A stretch of DNA of 64,000 bases, from contig JBFMFH010000121.1 of NCBI GenBank assembly GCA_040752275.1, positions 1 to 64,000 of the forward strand. Reading direction: 5' to 3'. How positions within the stretch are numbered: position 1 is the first letter of the stretch; every line of letters begins with the position of its first letter. The notes beneath the pieces are model-generated. The model searched no databases. It saw only the letters and a list, made by a program, of their open reading frames with translations, and was not told the DNA's origin. The position numbers and the translations under genes were made by a program. Shown here in pieces: positions 1-8,545 of the stretch. This DNA is from JBFMFH01 sp040752275 (GTDB taxonomy: Bacteria; Acidobacteriota; Vicinamibacteria; Vicinamibacterales; JAKQTR01).

Positions 1-110
1 CGAGCGGGTGGCGCCGGACGGGCGCCCGCCGCGGCGGAAGGCCCTCAGCCGTGGCCATGTTTGTGGGCCTGAGCAGCGGTGGGCTGTCCGGCGACAGGAC
101 CCGCGAGGGA

Positions 111-249
111 AGGATCACAGACGAGCCTTGCCGCGGCCTGCGGCCGGAGGAGACAGGGGACTCCGGGATGACTCCGGGAGGACTCCGGGAGGACTCCGGG
201 ATGAGACCCGCTCTAGAACGGGGGTGTTCGGCAGGATCACAGACGAGCC
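111..249. repeat. 17-bp direct repeat at 111-127 and 233-249
   Basis: The same 17 bases, AGGATCACAGACGAGCC, occur at 111-127 and 233-249. The left copy contains the hemG stop codon. The right copy lies inside the hemG frame but is read in another phase, so it does not stop translation there. The segment between the copies also holds an 11-bp tandem array. The simplest reading is a local duplication at the 3' end of hemG. Confidence 0.85.
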
Positions 250-1650
250 GGCTCCCGTCCGCAGTTCAGCTTCGAGCGGTTCGGTCGGAAGCGTGGCGGC
301 TAGGGCTCTCGCGAGGCGTCTGCCGCCGGCGATCGCGTGGTTGAACGAGACGCCGTCGTACGACGCGCCGCAGAAATGGAGGCCGGGATGCCGCCCGGCG
401 CAGGCACGGATCCGCGCCACGCGATCGAGGTGACCGACGGTGTACTGCGCAATGGCGAAGGGCCAGCGGAACGCCCACGTCCGGGCTGGCTCGGCTCGAA
501 TGCCCAGCACGGCGCGCAGCTCTTCGCGCGCGAGCGCCACGGCACGCTCCTCACCCAGGCCCACGACATGACGACGGCGCGCGCCGCCCAGGAAGACGCG
601 TACGAGAGCCATCCCGGATGGTGCCCGGTCCGGGAAGAGCGACGACTCCCACACCACGCCGAGCGTCGTCAGACCCTCCGGCCTCGTCACGAGGTAGCCA
701 TACCCGTCGAGCGACCGTGGCACGTCCTCGACGCGGTACGCCAGCGCGGCCAGCGTGACGCCGGACGCCGGAATGCCGCTCAAGGCTTCCGCAAGTTCCG
801 CGTCCCCGTGCGCGATCATCCCTGCCGCTGCGCGCGCGCTCACGGCCAGCACCACGTGGTCGGCTTCAAGCACCCTGCCGTCGCTCGTGCAAAGCTGCCA
901 CGCGCCCGAGAAGGCCCGGTCGACGGAACGGACAGCGGTCCCTAACCGCAGGCGGTTGCCAAGGCGAGCGGCGAGCGCCGACACCAGGACGCCCAGCCCG
1001 CGATCGAAGCTGAGGAGCCGGGGCGGGCCCATGCCACGTTTGCGACGGGCGATCATCGCCTTGATGAGGCTTCCGTGCTCGCGCTCCATCTCGACCATCA
1101 ACGGAAACTGGGCTGCGACCGACAGCTCCCGGCTGTCGCCGGCTGAGATGCCAGAAACGGCGGCATCGACGAGCATCTCAGCGGCCTCGTGACCGATCCG
1201 CCGGCGTGCGAACTCGAAGATCGTCTCGTCGACGCCGGCTGGCGGCCCGGGTGCGAATGGCTCGAGCAGCAGCCGCAGCTTGCCGGCCAGACTGAGTGCG
1301 TCCGAGGTCAGCAGGGTCGCGGGGGATTCGGGCACGCGGCGCAGGCGCCCGCCTCGCACGATGAAGCGCCGTTTCGCCTCCGCGCGGGCTTCCACGAGGC
1401 GGGACGACAGGTCGAGCTCCTGCGCCAACGCGAGCGTTTCCGGCTCGCGATCGAGAAAGCCGTTCGGGCCGGCCTCGACCAAGAATCCATCCTCGACACG
1501 AGTGCGCGCGTGGCCACCTGGTTCGGGCGAAGACTCCAACACGACCAGGTCGACAGGAGTCCGCCGGCGCCGGGCTTCCGCCTGCAGCGTGAAGGCCAGC
1601 GACAGCCCGGTGATGCCGCCGCCGACGATGGCAATGCGCGTGGGGGTCAT
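115..1650 (-). CDS. hemG: protoporphyrinogen IX oxidase, FAD-dependent (HemY/HemG type)
   Basis: Oxidises protoporphyrinogen IX to protoporphyrin IX, the penultimate heme step, at the membrane surface. The 511-residue product starts with an FAD-binding Rossmann motif (IAIVGGGITGLSLAF, about residues 7-21), followed by the family block GFLVEAGPNGFLD. Near the C-terminus it has the second flavin-contact block VSFNHAIAGGRRLARAL. Relatives end soon after that block; here about 45 extra residues are encoded through tandem repeats, so the tail is probably dispensable. The start codon overlaps the stop of hemN (ATGA, 4 bp), implying translational coupling in a hemA1-C1-E-N-G operon. Classical members use O2, although other electron acceptors are possible; that is notable beside anaerobic sulfate-reduction genes. 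Confidence 0.93.
   Translation of the reverse strand: MTPTRIAIVGGGITGLSLAFTLQAEARRRRTPVDLVVLESSPEPGGHARTRVEDGFLVEAGPNGFLDREPETLALAQELDLSSRLVEARAEAKRRFIVRGGRLRRVPESPATLLTSDALSLAGKLRLLLEPFAPGPPAGVDETIFEFARRRIGHEAAEMLVDAAVSGISAGDSRELSVAAQFPLMVEMEREHGSLIKAMIARRKRGMGPPRLLSFDRGLGVLVSALAARLGNRLRLGTAVRSVDRAFSGAWQLCTSDGRVLEADHVVLAVSARAAAGMIAHGDAELAEALSGIPASGVTLAALAYRVEDVPRSLDGYGYLVTRPEGLTTLGVVWESSLFPDRAPSGMALVRVFLGGARRRHVVGLGEERAVALAREELRAVLGIRAEPARTWAFRWPFAIAQYTVGHLDRVARIRACAGRHPGLHFCGASYDGVSFNHAIAGGRRLARALAATLPTEPLEAELRTGAGSSVILPNTPVLERVSSRSPPGVLPESSRSPLSPPAAGRGKARL
161..204. repeat. four 11-bp tandem repeats (CTCCGGGAKGA)
   Basis: Four head-to-tail 11-bp units, CTCCGGGATGA, CTCCGGGAGGA, CTCCGGGAGGA and CTCCGGGATGA, lie within the last part of the hemG frame. 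Eleven is not a multiple of three, so the encoded tail changes register from unit to unit and has no protein-family signature. This looks like slippage-prone intergenic sequence that became coding by loss of an earlier stop. Confidence 0.85.
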
Positions 1651-3050
1651 ACCGTACGGCTGAAGACTGGCTGGGCGCCCAGCGAGCGGGCCTGCAGATA
1701 GCGGTCGAACACCATGCAGACGTTGCGGATGAAGAGGCGGCCCGTGTCGGTCGCCTCGATGACCCGATCGCTTACCGTCACGAGACCGTCAGCCGCGGGC
1801 GACGACGGGCCGGTGAGCTTGGCCAGCTCAGGGGCGAAGTAGTCCCCAAACGAGATCCCGAAGCGGCGCTCCACGTCGTGGATGTCCAGATGGGCGTTGC
1901 ACATCAGCTCGGTAATGACATGGCGACGCACCATGTCGTCGTCGTCGAGGGTGTAGCCGCGCTCGATGGGAAACCGGCCGGCGTCGAGCGCCGCGTAGTA
2001 TTCCGAGAGCTTCTTCGTGTTTTGGACGAAGACGCCCCGTACATCACCGATGCCCGACACCCCGAGCGCCACCGTGTCGCCGGCGGCCTGCACGGTGTAT
2101 CCCATGAAGTTGCGGTGCAGCGCGCGCGAGTCGACGGCCCGCGCCAGCTCGTCGTCCGGTAGCGCGAAATGGTCCATGCCGATCTGGCGGTAGCCGGCGG
2201 CCGTGAACGATTCGATGGCGATGGCCAGCAGCTCGAGCTTGACGCCCGCCGGTGGCAGCGACTCCTGCGGCAGGTGCTTCATGTGAGCCCGGATCCACGG
2301 CACGAACGCAAACGAGTACACGGCCACACGATCGGGACGCAGGCTGATGACCCGTTCGAGGGTGCGCTCGAACCCGGCGGCGTGCTGGTACGGCAGGCCG
2401 TAGATGAGGTCGATGTTCACGGATGCAAAGCCAAGCGCACGCCCGGTCTCGATCGCATCCCGGGTCAGTTCGAAGCTCTGCACGCGCCGCACCGCCTCCT
2501 GTACCTCGGGTGTGAAGTCCTGAACACCCAGCGAGAGCCGGTTGAACCCGAGCTGCCGCAGCGAGGCGAGCTGCTCGGCGGACGTCACGCGCGGATCGAT
2601 TTCCACGCCCGCTTCGCCGTCCGGGGTCAGCGTGAAGTGCCGCAGGAATCGCTCACCGATCCGTTCGAGCTCCGCGGGGGCGTGGTAGGTCGGCGTGCCG
2701 CCGCCCCAGTGCAGCTGCGACACCGTCCGCCTGCGGGGAAGGCAGGATGCGAGGAGATCGAGTTCGCGATCGAGGTAATCGAGGTAGTGTGCCGCGACCT
2801 CGCGGTGCCTCGTGATGATGACGTTGCAGCCGCAGTACGTGCAGCGATCTTCACAGAACGGCAGGTGCATGTACACCGAGAGCGGACTGGCGCTCGCCGT
2901 GTCGGCCTCGGCCAGTCTCGCTCGATAGGTCTCGTCCCCGACGCCCGCGTGGAACTCTACGGCGGTCGGATACGACGTATAGCGTGGGCCAGGGCGGTCG
3001 TAGCGCTCGAGCAGGTCGTGCACGCGCGCGGGGGCGTCTACGCCTCGCAT
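1647..3050 (-). CDS. hemN: oxygen-independent coproporphyrinogen III dehydrogenase
   Basis: Radical-SAM enzyme that converts coproporphyrinogen III to protoporphyrinogen IX without oxygen, in the cytoplasm. The 467-residue length matches HemN. Near the N-terminus, YDRPGPRYTSYPTAVEF is the HemN-specific block that separates it from the HemW/YggW paralogs. The radical-SAM cluster motif is CEDRCTYCGC (CxxxCxxC, about residue 66), and GGGTP and ENINLD-like strands follow in the expected order. The start overlaps the end of hemE by 13 bp and its stop overlaps the hemG start. The pairing of an O2-independent HemN with a flavin PPO suggests heme synthesis that can run under anoxia up to the last oxidation. 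Confidence 0.95.
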   Translation of the reverse strand: MRGVDAPARVHDLLERYDRPGPRYTSYPTAVEFHAGVGDETYRARLAEADTASASPLSVYMHLPFCEDRCTYCGCNVIITRHREVAAHYLDYLDRELDLLASCLPRRRTVSQLHWGGGTPTYHAPAELERIGERFLRHFTLTPDGEAGVEIDPRVTSAEQLASLRQLGFNRLSLGVQDFTPEVQEAVRRVQSFELTRDAIETGRALGFASVNIDLIYGLPYQHAAGFERTLERVISLRPDRVAVYSFAFVPWIRAHMKHLPQESLPPAGVKLELLAIAIESFTAAGYRQIGMDHFALPDDELARAVDSRALHRNFMGYTVQAAGDTVALGVSGIGDVRGVFVQNTKKLSEYYAALDAGRFPIERGYTLDDDDMVRRHVITELMCNAHLDIHDVERRFGISFGDYFAPELAKLTGPSSPAADGLVTVSDRVIEATDTGRLFIRNVCMVFDRYLQARSLGAQPVFSRTV

Positions 3051-4093
3051 GGCACGAAGGCCGGACGCCTGCCGCGGCCCGGGAAGTCGCGAACGGCCTC
3101 CACGAGGGCTTCGACGCTGGCGATGGGCGTGTTGGGGAGGATGCCATGCCCCAGGTTCATGATGTGACCCAACCGGCCGGCCATCCGCCTGAGCACACCG
3201 GCGGCCTGGTCCTTCACCGAACCTGGCGCGCCGAACAGCGCGAAGGGGTCGAGATTGCCCTGAAGCGCCAAGCGCGGGCCGACGCGGCGGGCCACCTCGT
3301 CGATCGGCGTGCGCCAGCAGACGCCCAGCACGTCGGCGCCGCTCATCGCGGCGCCCTCGATGAGCTGCGGTCCGGCGTTCAGGAAGTAGATGACGGGAAC
3401 CTCGAGATCCCGGATGCCCCGGACGATCGACTGGACGAAGGGGAGCGCGAAGCGGCCGTATTCGTCGCCGCCGAGGATGCCGGCCCAGGAGTCGAAGATC
3501 TGGACCGCCTGTGCACCGGCCTCGATCTGCATCCTGAGGTAGTCCGTCATCGACGCCGCCAGCTTTTCGAGCAGCGTCTCCAGCGTATCCGGCTCCCGGA
3601 AGAGCATCGCTTTGACGGCGCCGAAGCCCTCCTTGCCGTCGCCCTGCACCAGATACGCCGCGAGCGTGAAGGGCGCGCCACAGAAGCCGATGAGCGGTGT
3701 ACGGCCGTTCAGTTCACGCCGGAGGAGACGCACGGCATCGGCCACGAACGGCAACGCCTCGCCGGCCGGCCGCGGCGTGAGGGCGTCGACCTGGGCCCGC
3801 GTGCGGATGGGCTCCTCCAGCTTCGGTCCGGGCGAAAAGGTCATCCGGCACCCGAGCGCTTCGAGGGGCAGGAGAATGTCTGAAAAGAGAATCGCGGCGT
3901 CGAGTTCGAACCGGCGCAGCGGCTGGAGCGTCGCTTCGACGGCCAGGTCCGGCGTCTTGCACAGGGTCAGGAAGTCCACCCGCTGCCGCAGTTCCCGGTA
4001 CTCCGGCAAGTAGCGGCCGGCTTGCCGCATGATCCACAGCGGCGTGCGATCGACGGGTTCGCGCCGGCATGCACGGAGGAATCGGTCGTTCAT
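3038..4093 (-). CDS. hemE: uroporphyrinogen III decarboxylase
   Basis: Removes four acetate carboxyls from uroporphyrinogen III to give coproporphyrinogen III, committing the pathway to heme rather than siroheme or cobalamin. The 351-residue product begins MNDRFLRACRREPVDRTP and contains PLWIMRQAGRYLPEYR (about residues 19-34), the HemE signature whose Arg residues bind substrate carboxylates. Next comes AAILFSDILLPLEALG with the catalytic Asp, and later VIYFLNAGPQLIEG in place of the usual VI.F..G block. A much longer open frame extends upstream, but family alignment and the 4-bp overlap with the hemC1 stop place the start at 4093. Confidence 0.95.
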   Translation of the reverse strand: MNDRFLRACRREPVDRTPLWIMRQAGRYLPEYRELRQRVDFLTLCKTPDLAVEATLQPLRRFELDAAILFSDILLPLEALGCRMTFSPGPKLEEPIRTRAQVDALTPRPAGEALPFVADAVRLLRRELNGRTPLIGFCGAPFTLAAYLVQGDGKEGFGAVKAMLFREPDTLETLLEKLAASMTDYLRMQIEAGAQAVQIFDSWAGILGGDEYGRFALPFVQSIVRGIRDLEVPVIYFLNAGPQLIEGAAMSGADVLGVCWRTPIDEVARRVGPRLALQGNLDPFALFGAPGSVKDQAAGVLRRMAGRLGHIMNLGHGILPNTPIASVEALVEAVRDFPGRGRRPAFVPCEA

Positions 4094-5079
4094 GAAAGGC
4101 CCTCCTGGCGGAGCGGCTCGCCAGCCATAAGAGTCGAGGACGCGGCAGGTGCCTGAATCCGCGCTGTCCGGTTGAACGCGGTGAGGATCTCGGCGGCACC
4201 GCCATCGAGCAGGCGTGATGCGGCGGACTCGCCAAGGGCGCCGGGATCGAGCCCGCGGGCCTCGATGCGGACGGCTCTGGCCGGGTCGAGGCCGAAGACA
4301 CCCGCCGAAAGCCGGTACTCCCCGGCGACCAGACGCGCCAAAGCTCCCACGGGAACGAGGCACCCTCCGCGCAACGCATGGAGCAGCGTGCGCTCGGCGC
4401 AAACGGCCCCGCGCGTCGGCCCATCGTCCAGCGCGCCGAGCCACTCGATGATGTCGCGGTCTTCGGCCCGGCACTGCACGGCCAGTGCGCCCTGGGCCGG
4501 CGCCGGCAGCACATGCTCGGCCGGGAGCACCTCGGTGACATGCGCGTCCAGACCGAGCCTCGTCACGCCCGCGCGCGCCAGCACGACGGCGTCGAGTTCT
4601 CCACTTGTCACCCGCGCGATGCGCGTGGGCACGTTCCCTCGAAGCGACTCGATGGCCAGGTCGGGCCGGAGCGCGAGGATCTGGGCGGTTCGGCGCGAAC
4701 TGCAGGTGCCGATGCGGCCGCCGGAGGGGAGCGTGCCGAGCGTCAGGCCGTCGCGAGCGCAGAGAACGTCTTCGACGGGCCCGCGCTCGGGCACAGCCGC
4801 GATTGTCAGACCTGGCGTCGGATCGATCGGCAGGTCCTTGTAGCTGTGCACCGCGATGTCGACATCGCCGGCACCGAGTGCCCGCTCGATGGTGGCCGTG
4901 AAGAACCCGGTTCCCTCGACCTGTGTGAGCGGCACGTCGGTGATCTGGTCGCCGGCGGATGAAATCTCCACGACCGACACGCGAAGACCCGGGTGGACCG
5001 CAGCGAGCCGCACGGCCACGTGATCGCTCTGCCAGCGGGCCAGTGCGCTGCCACGTGTCCCGAGACGGATCACGCGCAT
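4090..5079 (-). CDS. hemC: hydroxymethylbilane synthase, divergent copy (HemC1)
   Basis: Joins four porphobilinogens into hydroxymethylbilane. The 329-residue protein has the family start (MRVIRLGTRGSALARWQSD), the catalytic Asp in DIAVHSYKDLP and the dipyrromethane-cofactor cysteine, about C240, in RGGCLVPVG. It departs from consensus at two conserved places. GTCSSRR replaces the usual GTSSLRR, and GTGFFTATIERAL replaces GKGLFTKELEDAL, so the Lys is lost. A second, canonical hemC lies at 10098-11078. The start at 5079 is chosen because the family begins here and the hemA1 stop overlaps it by 10 bp. It is probably a functional paralog dedicated to the hemE-N-G branch; that division of labour is inference. 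Confidence 0.9.
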   Translation of the reverse strand: MRVIRLGTRGSALARWQSDHVAVRLAAVHPGLRVSVVEISSAGDQITDVPLTQVEGTGFFTATIERALGAGDVDIAVHSYKDLPIDPTPGLTIAAVPERGPVEDVLCARDGLTLGTLPSGGRIGTCSSRRTAQILALRPDLAIESLRGNVPTRIARVTSGELDAVVLARAGVTRLGLDAHVTEVLPAEHVLPAPAQGALAVQCRAEDRDIIEWLGALDDGPTRGAVCAERTLLHALRGGCLVPVGALARLVAGEYRLSAGVFGLDPARAVRIEARGLDPGALGESAASRLLDGGAAEILTAFNRTARIQAPAASSTLMAGEPLRQEGLS

Positions 5080-6416
5080 CGCGTCGCCTCGGTGTCGAGC
5101 GCGAAGAGCCGCCTCAAGTACTCGGCGTGCGTCGCGTCGAGCGGCAGATCGCCGGCCTCGAGGGCCGCGAGCGGGATGGCGAGCACCTGATCCAACAGCC
5201 GGCGGCTGAGGCGGTCGAGGACTCCGGCATCGAAGATCTGTGAGCCCCGGAGTCCATCCTGCGCCCGGGCCAGCTCGGTCCGGCGGATGGTTTCGACCTT
5301 CTGTCGCAGCTCCGACACGAGGGGGCGCAGCGCCTGGTGCCGCGCCCAGCCGCGCAACCACTCGATCTCCCGCTTGATGAGCGCTTCCACCGCGGGAACC
5401 TCCCCTTCCCGGTGGCGGCGGTGTTCCTCGACCAGGTGTTCGAGGCCGCTGAGGCCGATGCGCGTGACCCCTTCGATGTCGGCAGGCTCGACACCGCCGG
5501 GAACGGCGAGGTCGACGATGACCATGGGGCGTGACGGCCGGGCGGCGGCCGCCGCGCGCAAGTCCCTGGCTGTGACGAGCCACTCGGAGCCGCTGGCCGC
5601 GCACACCAGGGCATCGGCGCGCGCCAGTTCGCCGGCCAGCGCGTCGAGCCCGACGGATTCCGCCCCGAGGCTGTTGGCCACGCCGGCCGCGCGCTCGACC
5701 GTGCGGTTGGCGATGACCAGTTGGCCCACGCCCATGGCCCTGAGCTGGCGTGCGGCCTTGGCTCCCGTGTCGCCCGCGCCCACAACGACGACGCGGCGCT
5801 CGGCGAGCGGCATGACGCCGGCGAGCCAGTGGACCGCCGTCGACGCCACGGACAGCGCGCCGACGCCGATCCGCGTTTCCGCACGCGCGAGACGCCCCGT
5901 GCGGAGCGCGGCCTTGAAGACGCCGTCGAGGAACGCCCCGGCACCTGCCGACGCTTCACGCGCCTTTCGAACCTGGCCGAGAATCTCGGCTTCGCCGATG
6001 ACCAGTGACTCCAGGCCGGCGCACACGCGAAACAAGTGCGTTGCGGCTGCCTCCCCGCCGAACCTCGTGCTGACTCGGCTGGCACGTTCCCCGCTCGTCC
6101 CAAGCGCCCGGGCGAATCCCTCGAGCGCTGCCTCATCGTCGCCCGGCACGCGGGCCCGCCAGTAGAGCTCGGTACGATTGCAGGTCGTGAGGACGACCGA
6201 TTCGATGTTCCGTGCGCTCAGCTCGGCGTGGAGTCCCATCCCACCATCGCACGTCACCGATAATGTGGGGAGATCCGCCAGGCCAACCGCACGGTGGCTG
6301 ATGGTCAAGACGCGCAACGCGGCCAGGCCGCTGAAGCGGGCAACGTCGTGGAAGTGCAGGTGCGCAGGAACAGCTCGGCACACGTCCTGATGGGGGCACG
6401 AGTAGGCGCCGGACAT
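5070..6416 (-). CDS. hemA: glutamyl-tRNA reductase, divergent copy (HemA1)
   Basis: Reduces glutamyl-tRNA to glutamate-1-semialdehyde with NADPH, the first step of the C5 tetrapyrrole pathway. The catalytic cysteine is in VVLTTCNRTELYW (about C79), followed by GEAEILGQVRKA, the NADPH-binding VVVVGAGDTGAKAARQL and a C-terminal dimerisation helix region. The N-terminal strand LTISHRAVGLADLP is unlike the usual NHKTAPVEIRE. The start at 6416 has GGAGG four bases upstream and adds about 34 residues before the family core. An internal TTG nearer the core is an alternative without a clear ribosome site. It heads the hemA1-C1-E-N-G operon. A canonical second hemA lies at 11187-12482. Confidence 0.9.
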   Translation of the reverse strand: MSGAYSCPHQDVCRAVPAHLHFHDVARFSGLAALRVLTISHRAVGLADLPTLSVTCDGGMGLHAELSARNIESVVLTTCNRTELYWRARVPGDDEAALEGFARALGTSGERASRVSTRFGGEAAATHLFRVCAGLESLVIGEAEILGQVRKAREASAGAGAFLDGVFKAALRTGRLARAETRIGVGALSVASTAVHWLAGVMPLAERRVVVVGAGDTGAKAARQLRAMGVGQLVIANRTVERAAGVANSLGAESVGLDALAGELARADALVCAASGSEWLVTARDLRAAAAARPSRPMVIVDLAVPGGVEPADIEGVTRIGLSGLEHLVEEHRRHREGEVPAVEALIKREIEWLRGWARHQALRPLVSELRQKVETIRRTELARAQDGLRGSQIFDAGVLDRLSRRLLDQVLAIPLAALEAGDLPLDATHAEYLRRLFALDTEATRCA

Positions 6417-6602
6417 GCATCCTCCGGGGGACAACGACTCACCCGGGGCGGGGGTGGGATTCCCGGGATGAGAGGGCAACCGGCCTCCGCTTGCTTCGCC
6501 CCGGGTGGGCTGCGCGCAGCAGGGCGGTTCGACTCCCCTCCAGCGTACGTGCCTGACGGGCCTTGGGCAATTCGTACGAGTGCCGAGGCGGGATCCGTAG
6601 AT

Positions 6603-7265
6603 CTACTGAGACGGCGGCAGATCGATGAACCCTTCGCGAATCGCGACCTGGGTGAGCAGGGCGACGGACTTGACGCCGAGCTTGCGCATCAGGTTCGCCC
6701 GGTGGGTCTCGACGGTGCGCGTGCTGATGTTGAGGTCGGCGGCGATCTCCTTGCTCGAGAGCCCCCGGGCGAGCAGCGCCAGCACCTCCCGCTCGCGATC
6801 GGTCAACGATTCGACGCTCTGGGGCGCCCTCGTCCCCTCCCGCAGCAGCTCGGCCATTTGCTGCTGAATGGCAGGGCTGTAGTACGACTGGCCGGCGCGG
6901 ACGACGTCGAGCGCGGCGACGAGATCCTGGACGGCCGAGTCCTTCAACAGGTACCCGTCGGCCCCTTCCTGCATGGCTCGCGCCACGTACTCCCGGCCGG
7001 CGTGCATCGTCAAGACGATGACCTTGAGCGCCGGGTGCGCGCGCTTGACCGCACGAAGCACCTCGATGCCGTCGGCGCCCGGCATCTTCAGGTCGACGAC
7101 CAGCACGTCCGCGCGGTGGCGGGCGCACGCCTCGATCGCCGCATGGCCGTCCGCCGCCTCGGCGACCACCTGGACGCCCGGCTGCCCTTCGAGGATGCGG
7201 CGGATTCCGCTGCGGACCAACGTGTGGTCGTCAGCCAGGATGACGCGAGCGCCGCCCCGAGTCAT
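6603..7265 (-). CDS. NarL/FixJ-type response regulator
   Basis: Two-component transcription factor of 220 residues. The receiver domain (about 6-120) has the acidic pair D12-D13, the phospho-acceptor D58 in LVVDLKMPG, and conserved Thr and Lys (VIVLTMH, LLKDS). A LuxR-type helix-turn-helix follows (about 150-210: LTDREREVLALLARGLSSKE, then NISTRTVETHRANLMRKLGV). Its ATG overlaps the stop of the upstream histidine kinase gene by 4 bp, so the two are a cognate pair. A much longer frame continues upstream but is out of register with the receiver fold. Placed between hemD and hemA1, it may regulate one of the heme operons; no operator was recognised. Confidence 0.93.
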   Translation of the reverse strand: MTRGGARVILADDHTLVRSGIRRILEGQPGVQVVAEAADGHAAIEACARHRADVLVVDLKMPGADGIEVLRAVKRAHPALKVIVLTMHAGREYVARAMQEGADGYLLKDSAVQDLVAALDVVRAGQSYYSPAIQQQMAELLREGTRAPQSVESLTDREREVLALLARGLSSKEIAADLNISTRTVETHRANLMRKLGVKSVALLTQVAIREGFIDLPPSQ

Positions 7266-8536
7266 GACGCGACTCCGACTGGGATGGAGGCCTCGACCCT
7301 CGCGCCCCCGTGCTCGGCATTGGAGATGGACAGCGTGCCTCCGAGGCCGGTCACCCGCTCTCGCATGCCGAGCCACCCCAGATGAGGGCTCGCCATCGGC
7401 GGCAGCCCGTGGCCATCGTCCTCGACGGCGAGGACGGCCAGGTGATTGTCGGCGTGCAGCCGGACACGGGCGTGTGACGCCTGGGCGTGACGGGCGATGT
7501 TGGTCAGTGCCTCCTGGACGACGCGGTAGATCACCACTTCGACCTCGGGAGCGAAGCGGAGGTCCGCACCGCCAACATCGAGGGCCACCTCGATTCGCGT
7601 ACGGCGGGCGAAGTCGCCGGCAAGCGCTCGCAGGGCCGCGATCAGCCCGAGGTCGTCGAGCACTGAGGGGCGAAGCAGATTGCTGAGGTCGCGCACCTGC
7701 GCCAGTGCGCGGCCGACCATGTCTGCTGCGTCGCACCGCCCGTCCAGATCGAGTTCGATCTTCACCGCCGTCAACACCTGCCCGGCCTCGTCGTGCAACT
7801 CGCGGGCGATGCGCCGGCGCTCGTCTTCCTGGGCGCGCAAGAGGAGGCGCGTGAGCTGCTCGAGCTGGGTGGAGCGCGCGGCCAGCTTCTGGCGTTCGTC
7901 GCCGAGCACCACGAAGAGCATCCCGAGGCCGATCGCGAAGAGGAACAGGACGTCGGCGAACACGCCGTACAGCACGCTCGCTCCGAAGCCACGCAGGAGC
8001 GGGTAGTCGAGATGGTGGATGCCCCACAGGATGAACGCCCAGGCCAGCACCGGTGCAGCCCCGCTCGAGATCCTCGCGCGGCCGCGCCAGAAGACGACCC
8101 CCGTCCAGATCGTGACAGAGGACAGCAGGAGTGTCGCCGTCACGCCGGCCACCATCATGCTCTGCATACCGTAGATCGTGACCCACGCCCACACGATCGC
8201 CAATGGCACGATTGCCGTATGTGCCCGGCGGAGCCTGAAGCCGCGAGAGAGCTGCAGCGCCGCCGCCAAGAGCAGCGCGGCGCTCACACCGGTTGCGGCC
8301 TGGTGGGCGAAGAGCCAGACCATGTCACGGCGCACGAGGAACGCCGACATGAACGCGAGGCGAGCGACATACACGGCCCAGGCGGCCGTCCAGGTCAGGA
8401 AGTGCGCGCCGCGTTGGCGGCGCCACAGGCCGTAGCAGGCGATCGCGAGCAGTGTCGTGACGACCGATTGGAAGCCCAGGGCGCTGCACTCGACGAAGGT
8501 GCGATCGAAGGTCACCGGTCCGATGCTACCACGCAC
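7262..8536 (-). CDS. membrane sensor histidine kinase, HisKA_3 (NarX/DegS-like)
   Basis: Partner kinase of the NarL-type regulator that it overlaps. The 424-residue product has seven or eight predicted membrane helices in the first 210 residues (for example VVTTLLAIACYGLW and LFLFAIGLGMLFVVLG). A short coiled segment follows, then the HisKA_3 phospho-acceptor RIARELHDEAGQ (H248) and an HATPase domain with N-box EALTNIARHA, the G1 segment VEDDGHGLPP and LGWLGMRERV. No soluble sensor domain is visible, so the stimulus is probably sensed in or near the membrane. The start is a GTG 10 bp after the hemD stop; a second in-frame GTG seven codons later is an alternative. Confidence 0.88.
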   Translation of the reverse strand: MRGSIGPVTFDRTFVECSALGFQSVVTTLLAIACYGLWRRQRGAHFLTWTAAWAVYVARLAFMSAFLVRRDMVWLFAHQAATGVSAALLLAAALQLSRGFRLRRAHTAIVPLAIVWAWVTIYGMQSMMVAGVTATLLLSSVTIWTGVVFWRGRARISSGAAPVLAWAFILWGIHHLDYPLLRGFGASVLYGVFADVLFLFAIGLGMLFVVLGDERQKLAARSTQLEQLTRLLLRAQEDERRRIARELHDEAGQVLTAVKIELDLDGRCDAADMVGRALAQVRDLSNLLRPSVLDDLGLIAALRALAGDFARRTRIEVALDVGGADLRFAPEVEVVIYRVVQEALTNIARHAQASHARVRLHADNHLAVLAVEDDGHGLPPMASPHLGWLGMRERVTGLGGTLSISNAEHGGARVEASIPVGVAS

Positions 8537-8545
8537 CGGGCGCGT

